A stretch of DNA of 64,000 bases, from NCBI RefSeq assembly GCF_002441855.2, contig NZ_CP029487.1:4018349-4082348 (forward strand). The letters run 5' to 3'. This document shows positions 24,490-31,652 of this stretch, in pieces; position 1 is the first letter of the stretch; every line of letters starts with the position of its first letter. The notes beneath the pieces are model-generated. The model did not search any database. It was not told the DNA's origin and saw nothing but the letters and a program-made list of their open reading frames with translations. The stretch comes from Eubacterium maltosivorans (lineage in GTDB: Bacteria; Bacillota; Clostridia; Eubacteriales; Eubacteriaceae). A program made the translations under genes and the position numbers.

Positions 24490-25797
24490 ATGAAGGAGAT
24501 ATGGGTACAAATCTTTGCGGCCGTGTTTGAGGCGGTTTTGATTTATTATTGGGTACGTGCCTTTTCACGGGAGAAAAAGATTAAACGGCGCTGGATTGTA
24601 CTTGAAGTCATGCTGGTAAGCCTTTGGGTTTTAATTTCCCTTGTCTTTGTGAAAAATCCACTGCTGTTGATTTCATTCACTGCAGCGGCCTGCCTTTTAA
24701 TGTTTAGGGTTTATCATGTTCCGGTAAAAATTAGCTTGGTTGCAACACTTATTTTTTGCGCGGTCATGGCTCTGTGTGATGTGTTATCTACCTATCTTAT
24801 CATGCTGTTCAGCAGTGAAAGTATTGAGAGCATTCGATTCGAGCCTAAATACATGTTAATCTCAAATATTGTAACAAAGTTTCTTTTGCTCGTCTTTGTG
24901 AGCTTTGTGTATGTTCGGGGGAAAGTCAGCATCGACCGTTTGTCTTTGAGGCGGGTTATTTATCTTTTGATTTTGCCTTTAGCCAGCATTGCAGTATTAT
25001 ATCAAATGCTTAATTTTAGCGATATGGAAAAGCCTTTTAGTGTTTTAATGTGTTTAATTGGCGTGGGGGGACTTTTTGTCGGAAATATCTATTCCTTTAC
25101 CTTTTTTGAAAAGGAAGAGAAGCTAGAAAAACAGCGGCTCAAACAGCTTTTTCTCGAACAGCAGATTGAGGGCCAGCGGATTTATTATAAAAACCTTGAA
25201 GCCTCCGGTGAGGAAGTGCGGAAAATGCGCCATGATTTGAAAAATGCTTTTGCCGCTCTTTCCGGTTATTTAGATAAAGGTGATTTAGAAACTGCTAGAA
25301 AGTTTCTGGAGAAAAAAACTGAAAATTTAGGAAGGCTAACCCACAGCACAGGGCATCCCGCTTTAGACGCTGTGATTGATGCCAAAAGGACAAAAGCTTT
25401 TGAAAATCACATTCAATTTGAGCTTAAAGTTGCCCTGCCCCAGGAGCTGCTCATGGATGAGATGGATTTATGTATTATCTTAGGCAACGCCCTGGACAAC
25501 GCATTGGAGGCCTGTGAAAAAATGCCGCGGGAACAGGCGCAGATCATCACGGACCTCCACAAATCCGGAGAAATGCTTTTTATAGAAATCAAGAATACCT
25601 TCAAAGAGGAACCGGTCAGTGGTTCGGATGGACTAGTGACCACCAAAAGGGATCAGAAAAATCACGGCTTTGGTTTAAAGACAATGGTTCAGCTCACTAA
25701 AAAATATGATGGGTTCATCGACTACGAGACAAAACAAGGCTGGTTTTGCCTGTCCATCAATTTAAACCTTAAAGACCCTGTCAATTTTGCGAGATAA
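24490..25797 (+). CDS. AgrC-like sensor histidine kinase (HPK10/GHKL type)
   Basis: 435 residues. Six or seven membrane helices fill residues 1-~205, as in peptide-pheromone receptors; a helical linker follows. The phospho-accepting H248 is in M-R-H-D-L-K-N. ATP-binding motifs: L-G-N-A-L-D-N-A-L-E-A-C (N-box) and K-N-H-G-F-G-L-K (G-box). It should sense the peptide from the agrD-like gene and phosphorylate the adjacent LytTR regulator. The LytTR repeat pair begins inside its last codons. Confidence 0.9.
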   Translation: MKEIWVQIFAAVFEAVLIYYWVRAFSREKKIKRRWIVLEVMLVSLWVLISLVFVKNPLLLISFTAAACLLMFRVYHVPVKISLVATLIFCAVMALCDVLSTYLIMLFSSESIESIRFEPKYMLISNIVTKFLLLVFVSFVYVRGKVSIDRLSLRRVIYLLILPLASIAVLYQMLNFSDMEKPFSVLMCLIGVGGLFVGNIYSFTFFEKEEKLEKQRLKQLFLEQQIEGQRIYYKNLEASGEEVRKMRHDLKNAFAALSGYLDKGDLETARKFLEKKTENLGRLTHSTGHPALDAVIDAKRTKAFENHIQFELKVALPQELLMDEMDLCIILGNALDNALEACEKMPREQAQIITDLHKSGEMLFIEIKNTFKEEPVSGSDGLVTTKRDQKNHGFGLKTMVQLTKKYDGFIDYETKQGWFCLSINLNLKDPVNFAR

Positions 25798-25813
25798 ACC
25801 GTCAATTCTGCGA
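25778..25813 (+). promoter_or_regulatory. Tandem LytTR/AgrA-type binding site before the agrD-like gene
   Basis: CTGTCAATTTTGCGA (25778-25792) and CCGTCAATTCTGCGA (25799-25813) are 21 bases apart and nearly identical. They overlap the end of the kinase gene. A -10-like TAAACA (25834-25839) lies about 20 bases on, the geometry seen at 22945. This is the expected self-inducing promoter of an agr locus. Confidence 0.75.
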
Positions 25814-25840
25814 ACCCCCTTTAAAAGTAAACGTAAACAT

Positions 25841-25886
25841 GCTATCTTTAGATTATCCAAAAGGATGATTTAAAGATAGCTTTTTT
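25841..25886 (+). terminator. Terminator after the AgrC-like kinase, in the agrD leader
   Basis: GCTATCTTTA (25841-25850) pairs perfectly with TAAAGATAGC (25871-25880), followed by TTTTTT. It ends the regulator/kinase transcript. If the LytTR promoter starts near 25845, it would also fall at the very 5' end of the agrD RNA. Confidence 0.85.
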
Positions 25887-25918
25887 AATCCATAAAAGCT
25901 GAAAGTGGGGTAAAGAAA

Positions 25919-26089
25919 ATGAAAGAAAAAATGAAAAAATTACTCATTCGGTTTGGCCCGATGCTTACAGTAATCGCTTTGCAGATGGGAATTTTTACGA
26001 CGAATGCTTCTGCTTGTTTTTGGCAGTATCAGCCTAAAGAGCCGGAGAAAATGAGAAAATTTAAGAGGGGGGAGTTTCCATTGATTTAG
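25919..26089 (+). CDS. agrD: AgrD-like cyclic (thio)lactone autoinducer peptide precursor
   Basis: 56 residues, read from the sequence because it is short. Layout matches AgrD: a basic amphipathic leader with a hydrophobic stretch (~8-27), then T-N-A-S-A-C33-F-W-Q-Y, then the charged tail Q-P-K-E-P-E-K-M-R-K. Cys33 would form the ring; the predicted ring is C-F-W-Q-Y. The G-T-G-G-G-G stretch upstream serves as ribosome site for the ATG at 25919. The AgrB protease lies 3.4 kb downstream, separated by an AT-rich cassette. Ring size and cleavage site are inference. Confidence 0.82.
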   Translation: MKEKMKKLLIRFGPMLTVIALQMGIFTTNASACFWQYQPKEPEKMRKFKRGEFPLI

Positions 26090-26133
26090 AAAACAAATAA
26101 AATAATAATAATTTGAAAGGAGTTAAAAATCAA

Positions 26134-26544
26134 ATGAAAAAAATAGGGGTTTTTACAATTATTTTGTCGTTAATGCTGATGTTAGGTAGCGGAGTATTTG
26201 CTAATGAAATCGAAATTCCTGAACCCTATGGAAGCACCGTGCCTTTTGATTTTTCTGTTTCTGGAACTGTAGGTAAAGATACGTCTTCAAAAATAAAGAC
26301 AGTAACTAATGGTCCATATCGAGTTTATTTTCAGAATTCAGATGCACCAAATCAAATACGTTTAAATACAGTAATGCACGATATGAGTCATAATGTGCGT
26401 GGGCAGGGAAAAGTTTTACAGTATACTGATGCATTAATAGGCAGTAATGGCGAAGCTGGCAATTTTTATCATGGTAATTTATGGCGTGAATATGAATGGG
26501 ATCCCGCAGTAGAAGTGTGGGGAACTTTTTCTCCTGATGCATAA
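26134..26544 (+). CDS. Small secreted protein of unknown family, cassette leader gene
   Basis: 136 residues counting from the ATG at 26134, after AAAGGAG. Signal peptide ~1-23 with cleavage near G-V-F-A/N. The mature ~113 residues are rich in N, G and aromatics and end W-G-T-F-S-P-D-A; no cysteine, so no lanthionine or disulfide. I recall similar small secreted proteins next to multi-permease ABC transporters in Bacillus (the yybN-yybJ operon, DUF2712), but this was not checked. A bacteriocin-like or surface role is possible. Far more AT-rich than the flanking genes. Confidence 0.65.
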   Translation: MKKIGVFTIILSLMLMLGSGVFANEIEIPEPYGSTVPFDFSVSGTVGKDTSSKIKTVTNGPYRVYFQNSDAPNQIRLNTVMHDMSHNVRGQGKVLQYTDALIGSNGEAGNFYHGNLWREYEWDPAVEVWGTFSPDA

Positions 26545-26553
26545 AAATATTGC

Positions 26554-26598
26554 TTATCACCTCATAATGTAAAACTATTTTACATTATGAGGTGATAA
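26554..26598 (+). promoter_or_regulatory. Perfect 21-bp hairpin between the secreted protein and the ABC genes
   Basis: Positions 26554-26574 and 26578-26598 are perfectly complementary around the 3-base loop CTA; the arms begin TTATCACCTC. No U-tract follows. It probably protects the upstream peptide mRNA or limits readthrough into the transporter genes, a common arrangement when the peptide must be made in excess. Confidence 0.75.
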
Positions 26599-26640
26599 AT
26601 TAAAATGTGATATTAGTTAATGTCAATTAGAGGGCATATT

Positions 26641-27459
26641 ATGAGAAAAGAAATTCAAAAATATAGACTTTTTCACAGATATAGAATTTTAATTTTAATG
26701 ATTTTTTTTATAGGTTTATGGATTAGTTGGTTTTTTATGGGAAATATACATGCGATACTAACACAAAATCCAATTGGGATAGAGAACATAGAAGAAGGAA
26801 GAGCAATGTTGCTAAAACAGGCATTTACAATTGACATATTTGCATCTTCAACCTTTCGTTATACGATGATTTTAATGCCTGTTTTGGTTTGTTCAATGTC
26901 ATTATTGTTTATTTGGGAAAAAAAGGGTTTGTTTAATTTTTCTTTTATTCGAAAAGAAAAGCCACGAAAAGTAATTATAAAATCGCTAGGTATACATGCT
27001 TTTGTAACAGGATGTGCATTTTATCTTATTTTTATTTTTTTCCTTACTATTGGATTATTATTTAATGAGTCAACAATGACGATACCACGTAAATCGTTTG
27101 ATTTTATTGTAGGATACAATTATTCACAAAATAATGCTTATTTATATTACGTTTTAGATGGATTTATTAAATTTTTTGCATTTGGTTTTGTTTATAGTCT
27201 GTTTTCAGATTCTGTATCTTTATTAACTTCTAAAGACTATCTTTGTATTATAATCCCTGTTTTATACTATTTTGGAATGTCAGTTATATTTTCTTCTGGC
27301 TTACAAGTATTCGCTTTGGCACCTGTTTATACACAGGGATTTACTTCATTTGAAAATATGCCTTTATGGATGGCTTTTACGCCTCTTTTCGTTCCATTGG
27401 CCTTTTCAGTATTTGCTATAATTTATTCTTTAAGGAGACATGAAAAATATGTTAGTTAA
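26641..27459 (+). CDS. ABC transporter permease-like membrane protein (first of three)
   Basis: 272 residues counting from the ATG at 26641, 6 bases after AGAGGG; the in-frame ATG at 26620 has no ribosome site. Six hydrophobic segments at roughly 18-40, 78-98, 120-142, 180-198, 208-228 and 245-265. No solute-binding motif. Together with two further membrane proteins and an ATPase it forms an exporter or self-immunity complex, like LanEFG-type or YybJ-M-type systems. Its end overlaps the next gene. Very AT-rich coding. Confidence 0.75.
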   Translation: MRKEIQKYRLFHRYRILILMIFFIGLWISWFFMGNIHAILTQNPIGIENIEEGRAMLLKQAFTIDIFASSTFRYTMILMPVLVCSMSLLFIWEKKGLFNFSFIRKEKPRKVIIKSLGIHAFVTGCAFYLIFIFFLTIGLLFNESTMTIPRKSFDFIVGYNYSQNNAYLYYVLDGFIKFFAFGFVYSLFSDSVSLLTSKDYLCIIIPVLYYFGMSVIFSSGLQVFALAPVYTQGFTSFENMPLWMAFTPLFVPLAFSVFAIIYSLRRHEKYVS

Positions 27460-28084
27460 TAAGATAATTGGTTCATTCTTCTTATTTATTATTTACGCAT
27501 ATTACAGTCCATTTATTAATCCAGAGGGATTAATAGCGGATAAAGCATCAGGGATGTTGATTGTATACTTTTGCTATTTTTTTATTGGATTAAGTTTACC
27601 TTACACAAGGATTAATACTATGTCGATAATACGTTTTAAACAGAAAAAAGTATGTTATATTTGGTACCTAAAAAAAAGTTTTATATATAGCTTTTTATAT
27701 GTAACATGTGTGTTGGTAACTTATTTTATATTAATAAGGATTTTTAAATATGAAATTAGATATACAGGGATAGAAATTATAAGATATTTTCTTTTTAGTA
27801 TTATAAATTTAATAATTTTAAATTTTATAGTATTTTTAATTCGTATACAGAAAAATGTAATTTTGGGAATGACTTTTAATGCACTCATAATAACCGCATC
27901 TTACATTATGAGTGGGCCGATGATGCAACCATATAATTTTAATTTTATTGCATCAGCGTACTCAGATTTTGGACAAATTTTTACTATATATCAAGGATTG
28001 TTAATTTTTGTTGGTTATCTTTTTATTATTGGTGTTATGTTACTGTTGATTTCAAAAGGTGAAAAAATAGATTTAAGGACTTAA
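27449..28084 (+). CDS. Cassette membrane protein (second of three)
   Basis: About 211 residues, six hydrophobic segments. AGGAG (27433-27437) lies 11 bases from the ATG at 27449 but only 2 from the in-frame ATG at 27440, so 27449 is preferred. It overlaps the previous gene's end by 11 bases, implying coupled translation. No recognised family beyond a permease-like layout. Unusually rich in Ile, Phe, Tyr and Asn, following the low GC of the cassette. Confidence 0.72.
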   Translation: MLVNKIIGSFFLFIIYAYYSPFINPEGLIADKASGMLIVYFCYFFIGLSLPYTRINTMSIIRFKQKKVCYIWYLKKSFIYSFLYVTCVLVTYFILIRIFKYEIRYTGIEIIRYFLFSIINLIILNFIVFLIRIQKNVILGMTFNALIITASYIMSGPMMQPYNFNFIASAYSDFGQIFTIYQGLLIFVGYLFIIGVMLLLISKGEKIDLRT

Positions 28085-28087
28085 ATA

Positions 28088-28771
28088 ATGTCGAGAAAAT
28101 ACTATTTATATTTTTTTATGATTATAATAGTGATAAATATCAGCGTTTGGAAAGCTATGAAAGAAATTATTTTTTTAAACCAAAATGATTTTATTACACT
28201 TTTAAAAATATGTTTTTTAGCAGAGGAAGCTAATAATAATATAAGTATTATTTTATTATACATATTGCTGTTTTTATTGATATTGTTATATCTTATTACA
28301 AAAATATATGATATTTCAAATAAATATCGTAGTATGATTTTGGCAAGATTTGGTAATAGAAAAAGTTTTATTTGTTTTTACCAAATTCAAGGATTAAAAA
28401 ATAGCTTTTTTATTGTTATTATGGTTTTTATTCTATTTTTTCTTTTTTATTTTATAAAAAAGAAAAGTTTCTATATAGATTATGAACAAATAGTTAATAT
28501 TTCTATTTTAGTAATTAATTACTTTTTATTTTTAAATTTTTGTATAAGCTTAAATATTTTTTTGTCTTTTCTATGGAATGAAACATTAGCGCCATTTTTA
28601 GTAATTGTCATGAGCTTAGGATTTATACTTTTGGATATTGCATTAGCAGACACTAGTTTTATTACTTACATTGAAAATAAAAATTTTAGTGGTAGTATCG
28701 TTTTATTTTTATTGTTGGTTAGTATAAATACTTTAACTTACTTTGGAATTCAAAAAAGAGATATATTATAA
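28088..28771 (+). CDS. Cassette membrane protein (third of three)
   Basis: 227 residues with about six hydrophobic segments and a short cytoplasmic loop R-F-G-N-R-K-S-F-I-C-F-Y, a basic loop of the kind that could contact an ABC ATPase. The N-terminal layout is like DUF2705-type permeases (recall only). It starts 3 bases after the previous stop; the ATPase gene follows after 12 bases. Confidence 0.7.
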   Translation: MSRKYYLYFFMIIIVINISVWKAMKEIIFLNQNDFITLLKICFLAEEANNNISIILLYILLFLLILLYLITKIYDISNKYRSMILARFGNRKSFICFYQIQGLKNSFFIVIMVFILFFLFYFIKKKSFYIDYEQIVNISILVINYFLFLNFCISLNIFLSFLWNETLAPFLVIVMSLGFILLDIALADTSFITYIENKNFSGSIVLFLLLVSINTLTYFGIQKRDIL

Positions 28772-28783
28772 GTAGGTGTATAA

Positions 28784-29428
28784 ATGAATAAATTGATATG
28801 TATTGAACATGCAACAAAATGTTTTAAAGATAAAGTTGTTTTTAATGATGTTAATATTGAAATTTTCAAAGGAGATTGTGTAGGTATTACTGGTTATAAT
28901 GGATGTGGTAAAAGTGTCCTAATGAAATGCATTTGTGGTTTTTCAAAATTAACGCAGGGAGAAGTTAAGATTAATGGAAAAAAAATAGGAAAGGATATTG
29001 ACTTTATTGAAAATGCAGGGGTTATTATTGAATCACCCGAATTTATCAATGATTTATCTGGATATAAAAATTTAAAAATAATTGCAGAAATTCAAAAAAA
29101 AATTGACGAAGATAGAATCTTAAGAATAATGTCTTTAGTAGGATTAAAAAATGAAGAAAATAAAAAAGTCAGAAAATATTCTTTAGGAATGAAACAGAAA
29201 CTTCGCATTGCTCAGGCTATTATGGAGTACCCTGAAATACTTATTCTTGATGAGCCAACAAACGGCCTTGATAAGCAAAGCGTAGAAAATATACGAAAAA
29301 TTTTAAAGAGTTTTTTGAGCAAAGGAGGTACAATACTTCTAGCGAGTCATAATAAGGGAGATATAGAGACTTTATGTAATACTGTTTATGAGTATAATAA
29401 TTCTGATTGCAAATTCATAAAAATATAA
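28784..29428 (+). CDS. ABC transporter ATP-binding protein of the peptide cassette
   Basis: 214 residues. Walker A G-Y-N-G-C-G-K-S (G-x-x-G-x-G-K-S intact), Q-loop region at V-I-I-E-S-P, signature Y-S-L-G-M-K-Q-K-L, Walker B I-L-I-L-D-E-P-T-N-G-L-D, and switch H in L-A-S-H-N-K. It resembles the CcmA/bacitracin/lantibiotic-immunity subgroup, which powers drug or peptide export. It is the last gene of the AT-rich cassette; agrB begins 50 bases after its stop. Confidence 0.9.
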   Translation: MNKLICIEHATKCFKDKVVFNDVNIEIFKGDCVGITGYNGCGKSVLMKCICGFSKLTQGEVKINGKKIGKDIDFIENAGVIIESPEFINDLSGYKNLKIIAEIQKKIDEDRILRIMSLVGLKNEENKKVRKYSLGMKQKLRIAQAIMEYPEILILDEPTNGLDKQSVENIRKILKSFLSKGGTILLASHNKGDIETLCNTVYEYNNSDCKFIKI

Positions 29429-29478
29429 GAATAATAATGAATTTTTTAAATTTACAAGATTTTATAAGGAGGCCCCCC

Positions 29479-30063
29479 ATGATCCACAACCTATCGCAAA
29501 AACTAACCACCACCTTCATCCACCACCGCATCATTGACGCTGAGGACCGGGAGGTCTATATTTACAGCTTTGAGCTCCTGCTGTCCGCGGTCATCAATCT
29601 GGCGGTGGTGGTGCTTTTGATTGGCCTCACCGGGCAGGTGGCCGGGGGCATGGGCTTTGTCCTCACCTTTTTGGTGCTCCGGCAGTCCGCGGGAGGGTAC
29701 CACGCGTCCTCGCATTTTTTCTGTATCCTGAGCTTTACGGTCATTTTTTCGGTGTTTCTGGCAGTGATCACCTTTCTGCCGCCGCTTTACTACCTGCCGG
29801 TTATTCTGGGGGCGCTCGTTTTAGGCGTGCCGGTTATTGTGCTCACAGCGCCGGTGGCCCATGTGAACAAGCCGTTGACCGGGGCGGAGCGCGTGCGCCT
29901 GAGCCGTCTGGCAAAGCTGACCGTGGTGGTTTTAACGGCCCTGATCATGACGGGCTGGTACCTGGCGCCCGGGAGCGCGGCACCTGCCGGAGCGGCTTTG
30001 GGGCTTCTGACAGTTGCGCTGTCGTCGCTGGCGGCGCTGTATCAAAAGAGAAAGCGGGCTTAA
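29479..30063 (+). CDS. agrB: AgrB-type pheromone-processing membrane protease
   Basis: 194 residues counting from the ATG at 29479, 6 bases after AAGGAGG. The AgrB signature R-Q-S-A-G-G-Y-H-A-S-S carries the catalytic His; the family's Cys is seen in F-F-C-I-L-S. Four to six membrane helices follow. AgrB cuts the AgrD tail and helps cyclise the peptide. GC-rich coding here contrasts sharply with the AT-rich cassette just upstream. A short GC palindrome spans its stop codon (30054-30069). Confidence 0.9.
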   Translation: MIHNLSQKLTTTFIHHRIIDAEDREVYIYSFELLLSAVINLAVVVLLIGLTGQVAGGMGFVLTFLVLRQSAGGYHASSHFFCILSFTVIFSVFLAVITFLPPLYYLPVILGALVLGVPVIVLTAPVAHVNKPLTGAERVRLSRLAKLTVVVLTALIMTGWYLAPGSAAPAGAALGLLTVALSSLAALYQKRKRA

Positions 30064-30111
30064 GCCCGCCCTAACGAAATATTGAAACTGGGATAATGCT
30101 TGACACCCGCC

Positions 30112-30143
30112 AACAGAGAGCTTCTGCTTTCTGTTATTTTTTT
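30112..30143 (+). terminator. Terminator after agrB
   Basis: CAGAGAGC (30114-30121) pairs with GCTTTCTG (30126-30133), loop TTCT, followed by TTATTTTTTT. Confidence 0.82.
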
Positions 30144-30170
30144 GCTCAAAAAAAGAGAGAAGGAGTTATT

Positions 30171-30515
30171 ATGAATAAAAAAGATTTGTACGCAGTGCTT
30201 CAGGAAAAGACCCGGATTGCCTGGGTGGAGGTTTTTACAGACCCGGAAGCAGGCAACGGCCTGCGGGTATGGTTTGAGGACTGGCGGGGGCTGGAATTCT
30301 ACTGGAGTAAGGCAGCCTTTATAAAATGGCTGGAGGAGTGGGACATCGTGAGCACAGCGGCGGCGGAAAAGGCAGCCCGGGCGCTTCTGCCGGGCAGCCA
30401 GCTTCTGCCCATATACCGCGGCCCGGGATGCACCTTTATCCAGATTAAGACCAAATCGACCAAAGCCGGGGAGAAGTATGCCTACAGCTGGGTAAATTTG
30501 GATTTAATTAATTAA
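30171..30515 (+). CDS. Hypothetical protein after agrB
   Basis: 114 residues counting from the ATG at 30171, 5 bases after AAGGAG. Trp-rich (W-V-E-V, V-W-F-E-D-W, Y-W-S-K, W-L-E-E-W), no signal peptide or membrane segment. Not recognised. An upstream in-frame extension crosses the agrB terminator and is rejected. It may belong to the mobile or phage-like segment that begins here. Confidence 0.6.
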   Translation: MNKKDLYAVLQEKTRIAWVEVFTDPEAGNGLRVWFEDWRGLEFYWSKAAFIKWLEEWDIVSTAAAEKAARALLPGSQLLPIYRGPGCTFIQIKTKSTKAGEKYAYSWVNLDLIN

Positions 30516-30654
30516 TGGCCAGGGGCCTGTAAAGGAGGCAAAATGCCTGGAGCTTAAAAACGGCATGATTGCGCGCCATCTGCACCGGGATGCCACCATA
30601 AGGCGCAAGATAGAGGAGGGAAAGAGGCTGGCGGCTGCGCTTGAGAAAAGATGA
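30514..30654 (+). pseudogene. Possible gene remnant lacking a start codon
   Basis: An open frame from about 30514 reads N-G-Q-G-P-V-K-E-A-K-C-L-E-L-K then M-I-A-R-H-L-H-R-D-A-T and ends K-R-L-A-A-A-L-E-K-R before TGA (30652-30654). It looks like a protein C-terminus (charged, helical) but has no start or ribosome site except an internal ATG at 30562. It could be the broken end of a lost gene next to the toxin-antitoxin pair, or non-coding. Confidence 0.3.
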
Positions 30655-30669
30655 AAAAGCAAGTTATCG

Positions 30670-30705
30670 TTGTAAAATGTACGTAAAAATGATATAATAA
30701 TGTAC
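30670..30705 (+). promoter_or_regulatory. Toxin-antitoxin promoter with repeated ATGTAC
   Basis: TTGTAA (30670-30675), 17-base spacer, TATAAT (30693-30698). ATGTAC occurs at 30677-30682 and again at 30700-30705, one inside the spacer and one at the start region, a likely operator for the antitoxin. Confidence 0.65.
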
Positions 30706-30725
30706 AAAAGAAAGGGGTGGTGTCA

Positions 30726-30989
30726 ATGCCAAAAATCAGACCGATTACAGACCTTCGAAATACGAATGAGATTTCGGATATGTGCCATGCTGAAAACGAG
30801 CCAGTCTTTATCACGAAAAACGGTTATGGAGACTTAGTGGTAATGAGTATTGAGACATATGAAGCGATGCTTGAAGAAAATGCGTTAGACAGAGAAATTG
30901 CGCAGGCTGAAGCAGAGTACTGTGAAAACGGCAAATTGTACGATGCGCGGGAAGCGCTTGGAGCGTTACGGAGAAGGCATTTTGGATAA
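30726..30989 (+). CDS. Antitoxin, Phd/YefM family
   Basis: 87 residues counting from the ATG at 30726, 8 bases after AAAGGGG. N-terminal P-I-T-D-L-R-N, then E-N-E-P-V-F-I-T-K-N-G-Y-G-D-L-V-V-M-S-I-E-T-Y-E is the Phd/YefM DNA-binding fold. The acidic C-terminal half would wrap the toxin. It overlaps the toxin gene by 8 bases, as is usual, and probably represses its own promoter. Confidence 0.92.
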   Translation: MPKIRPITDLRNTNEISDMCHAENEPVFITKNGYGDLVVMSIETYEAMLEENALDREIAQAEAEYCENGKLYDAREALGALRRRHFG

Positions 30990-31284
30990 GTATGGTGTAA
31001 AACTGCTCTCGGCCGCTTACCGCAGCTTAGAAGATATCTACACCTATATCGCCGAGGAGCTGCATGAAAAGCAGACAGCCCTAAAATTTATTGATAAACT
31101 GGAAGAAGCCATTTTTTCTTTGGAAATAATGCCATACCGGGGTGCGAAACGCTGTGTCGGGGCTTATGCGAAAAAAGGATATCGTCAAATTTTCGTTAAA
31201 AATTTCACGGTTGTCTACCGAATTGATGAATCTCAGAAACAGGTAATCATTGTTACGGTCCGGTACTCGGGAAGTGAATTCTGA
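30982..31284 (+). CDS. Toxin, RelE/ParE superfamily
   Basis: 100 residues starting at TTG 30982, after GGAGAAGG and inside the antitoxin's end. Motifs: A-Y-R-S-L-E-D-I-Y-T-Y-I-A-E-E-L, then M-P-Y-R-G-A, then K-N-F-T-V-V-Y-R-I-D and V-T-V-R-Y, matching the RelE/ParE beta-sheet core. ParE would poison gyrase, RelE would cut mRNA; the sequence does not decide. Likely a stabilising module for the neighbouring element. Confidence 0.9.
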   Translation: MDKYGVKLLSAAYRSLEDIYTYIAEELHEKQTALKFIDKLEEAIFSLEIMPYRGAKRCVGAYAKKGYRQIFVKNFTVVYRIDESQKQVIIVTVRYSGSEF

Positions 31285-31420
31285 ATAAAGGGTCAGAGGA
31301 TACTATGGAAAAAGCGCTTTACAATATATAAAAATATAATCATATCATAAAAAAGATACAAAAGAACCAATTTATTCCATCAGACAACGAGACCACATCT
31401 GGAAAGCGTTGTGGTTAAAG

Positions 31421-31447
31421 GACAGAAAGCTTTGGCTTTCTGTTTTT
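31421..31447 (+). terminator. Terminator after the toxin-antitoxin pair
   Basis: ACAGAAAGC (31422-31430) pairs with GCTTTCTGT (31434-31442), short loop, then TTTTTT. The surrounding 31285-31652 gap has no other convincing gene; a candidate promoter lies at 31570-31598. Confidence 0.82.
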
Positions 31448-31569
31448 TATTTTTTGTTTTTAAGGGGTTGGTGCGTTTTTATGGGATAAGTGCAAAATAA
31501 TACCCGAAAAGTGCCGCTCAAAAGCCATATTTTACTCTTTTTGGACGAATTATCCGGCCAACCCGCGGT

Positions 31570-31598
31570 TTGCGGCATTGGCCAGCGCCCGGTATAAT
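31570..31598 (+). promoter_or_regulatory. Candidate promoter of the phage-like operon
   Basis: TTGCGG (31570-31575), 17-base spacer, TATAAT (31593-31598), about 55 bases before the first gene of the operon. Confidence 0.55.
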
Positions 31599-31652
31599 AC
31601 ACCTACAAGCTTGAAAAACAAAGAACACCGGTGTTCCGAAAGGAACAATCAA

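Noticed and set aside
26134-29428. Cassette as a lantibiotic cluster
   Set aside because: The secreted protein has no cysteine and there is no LanB/LanC/LanM-like modification gene.
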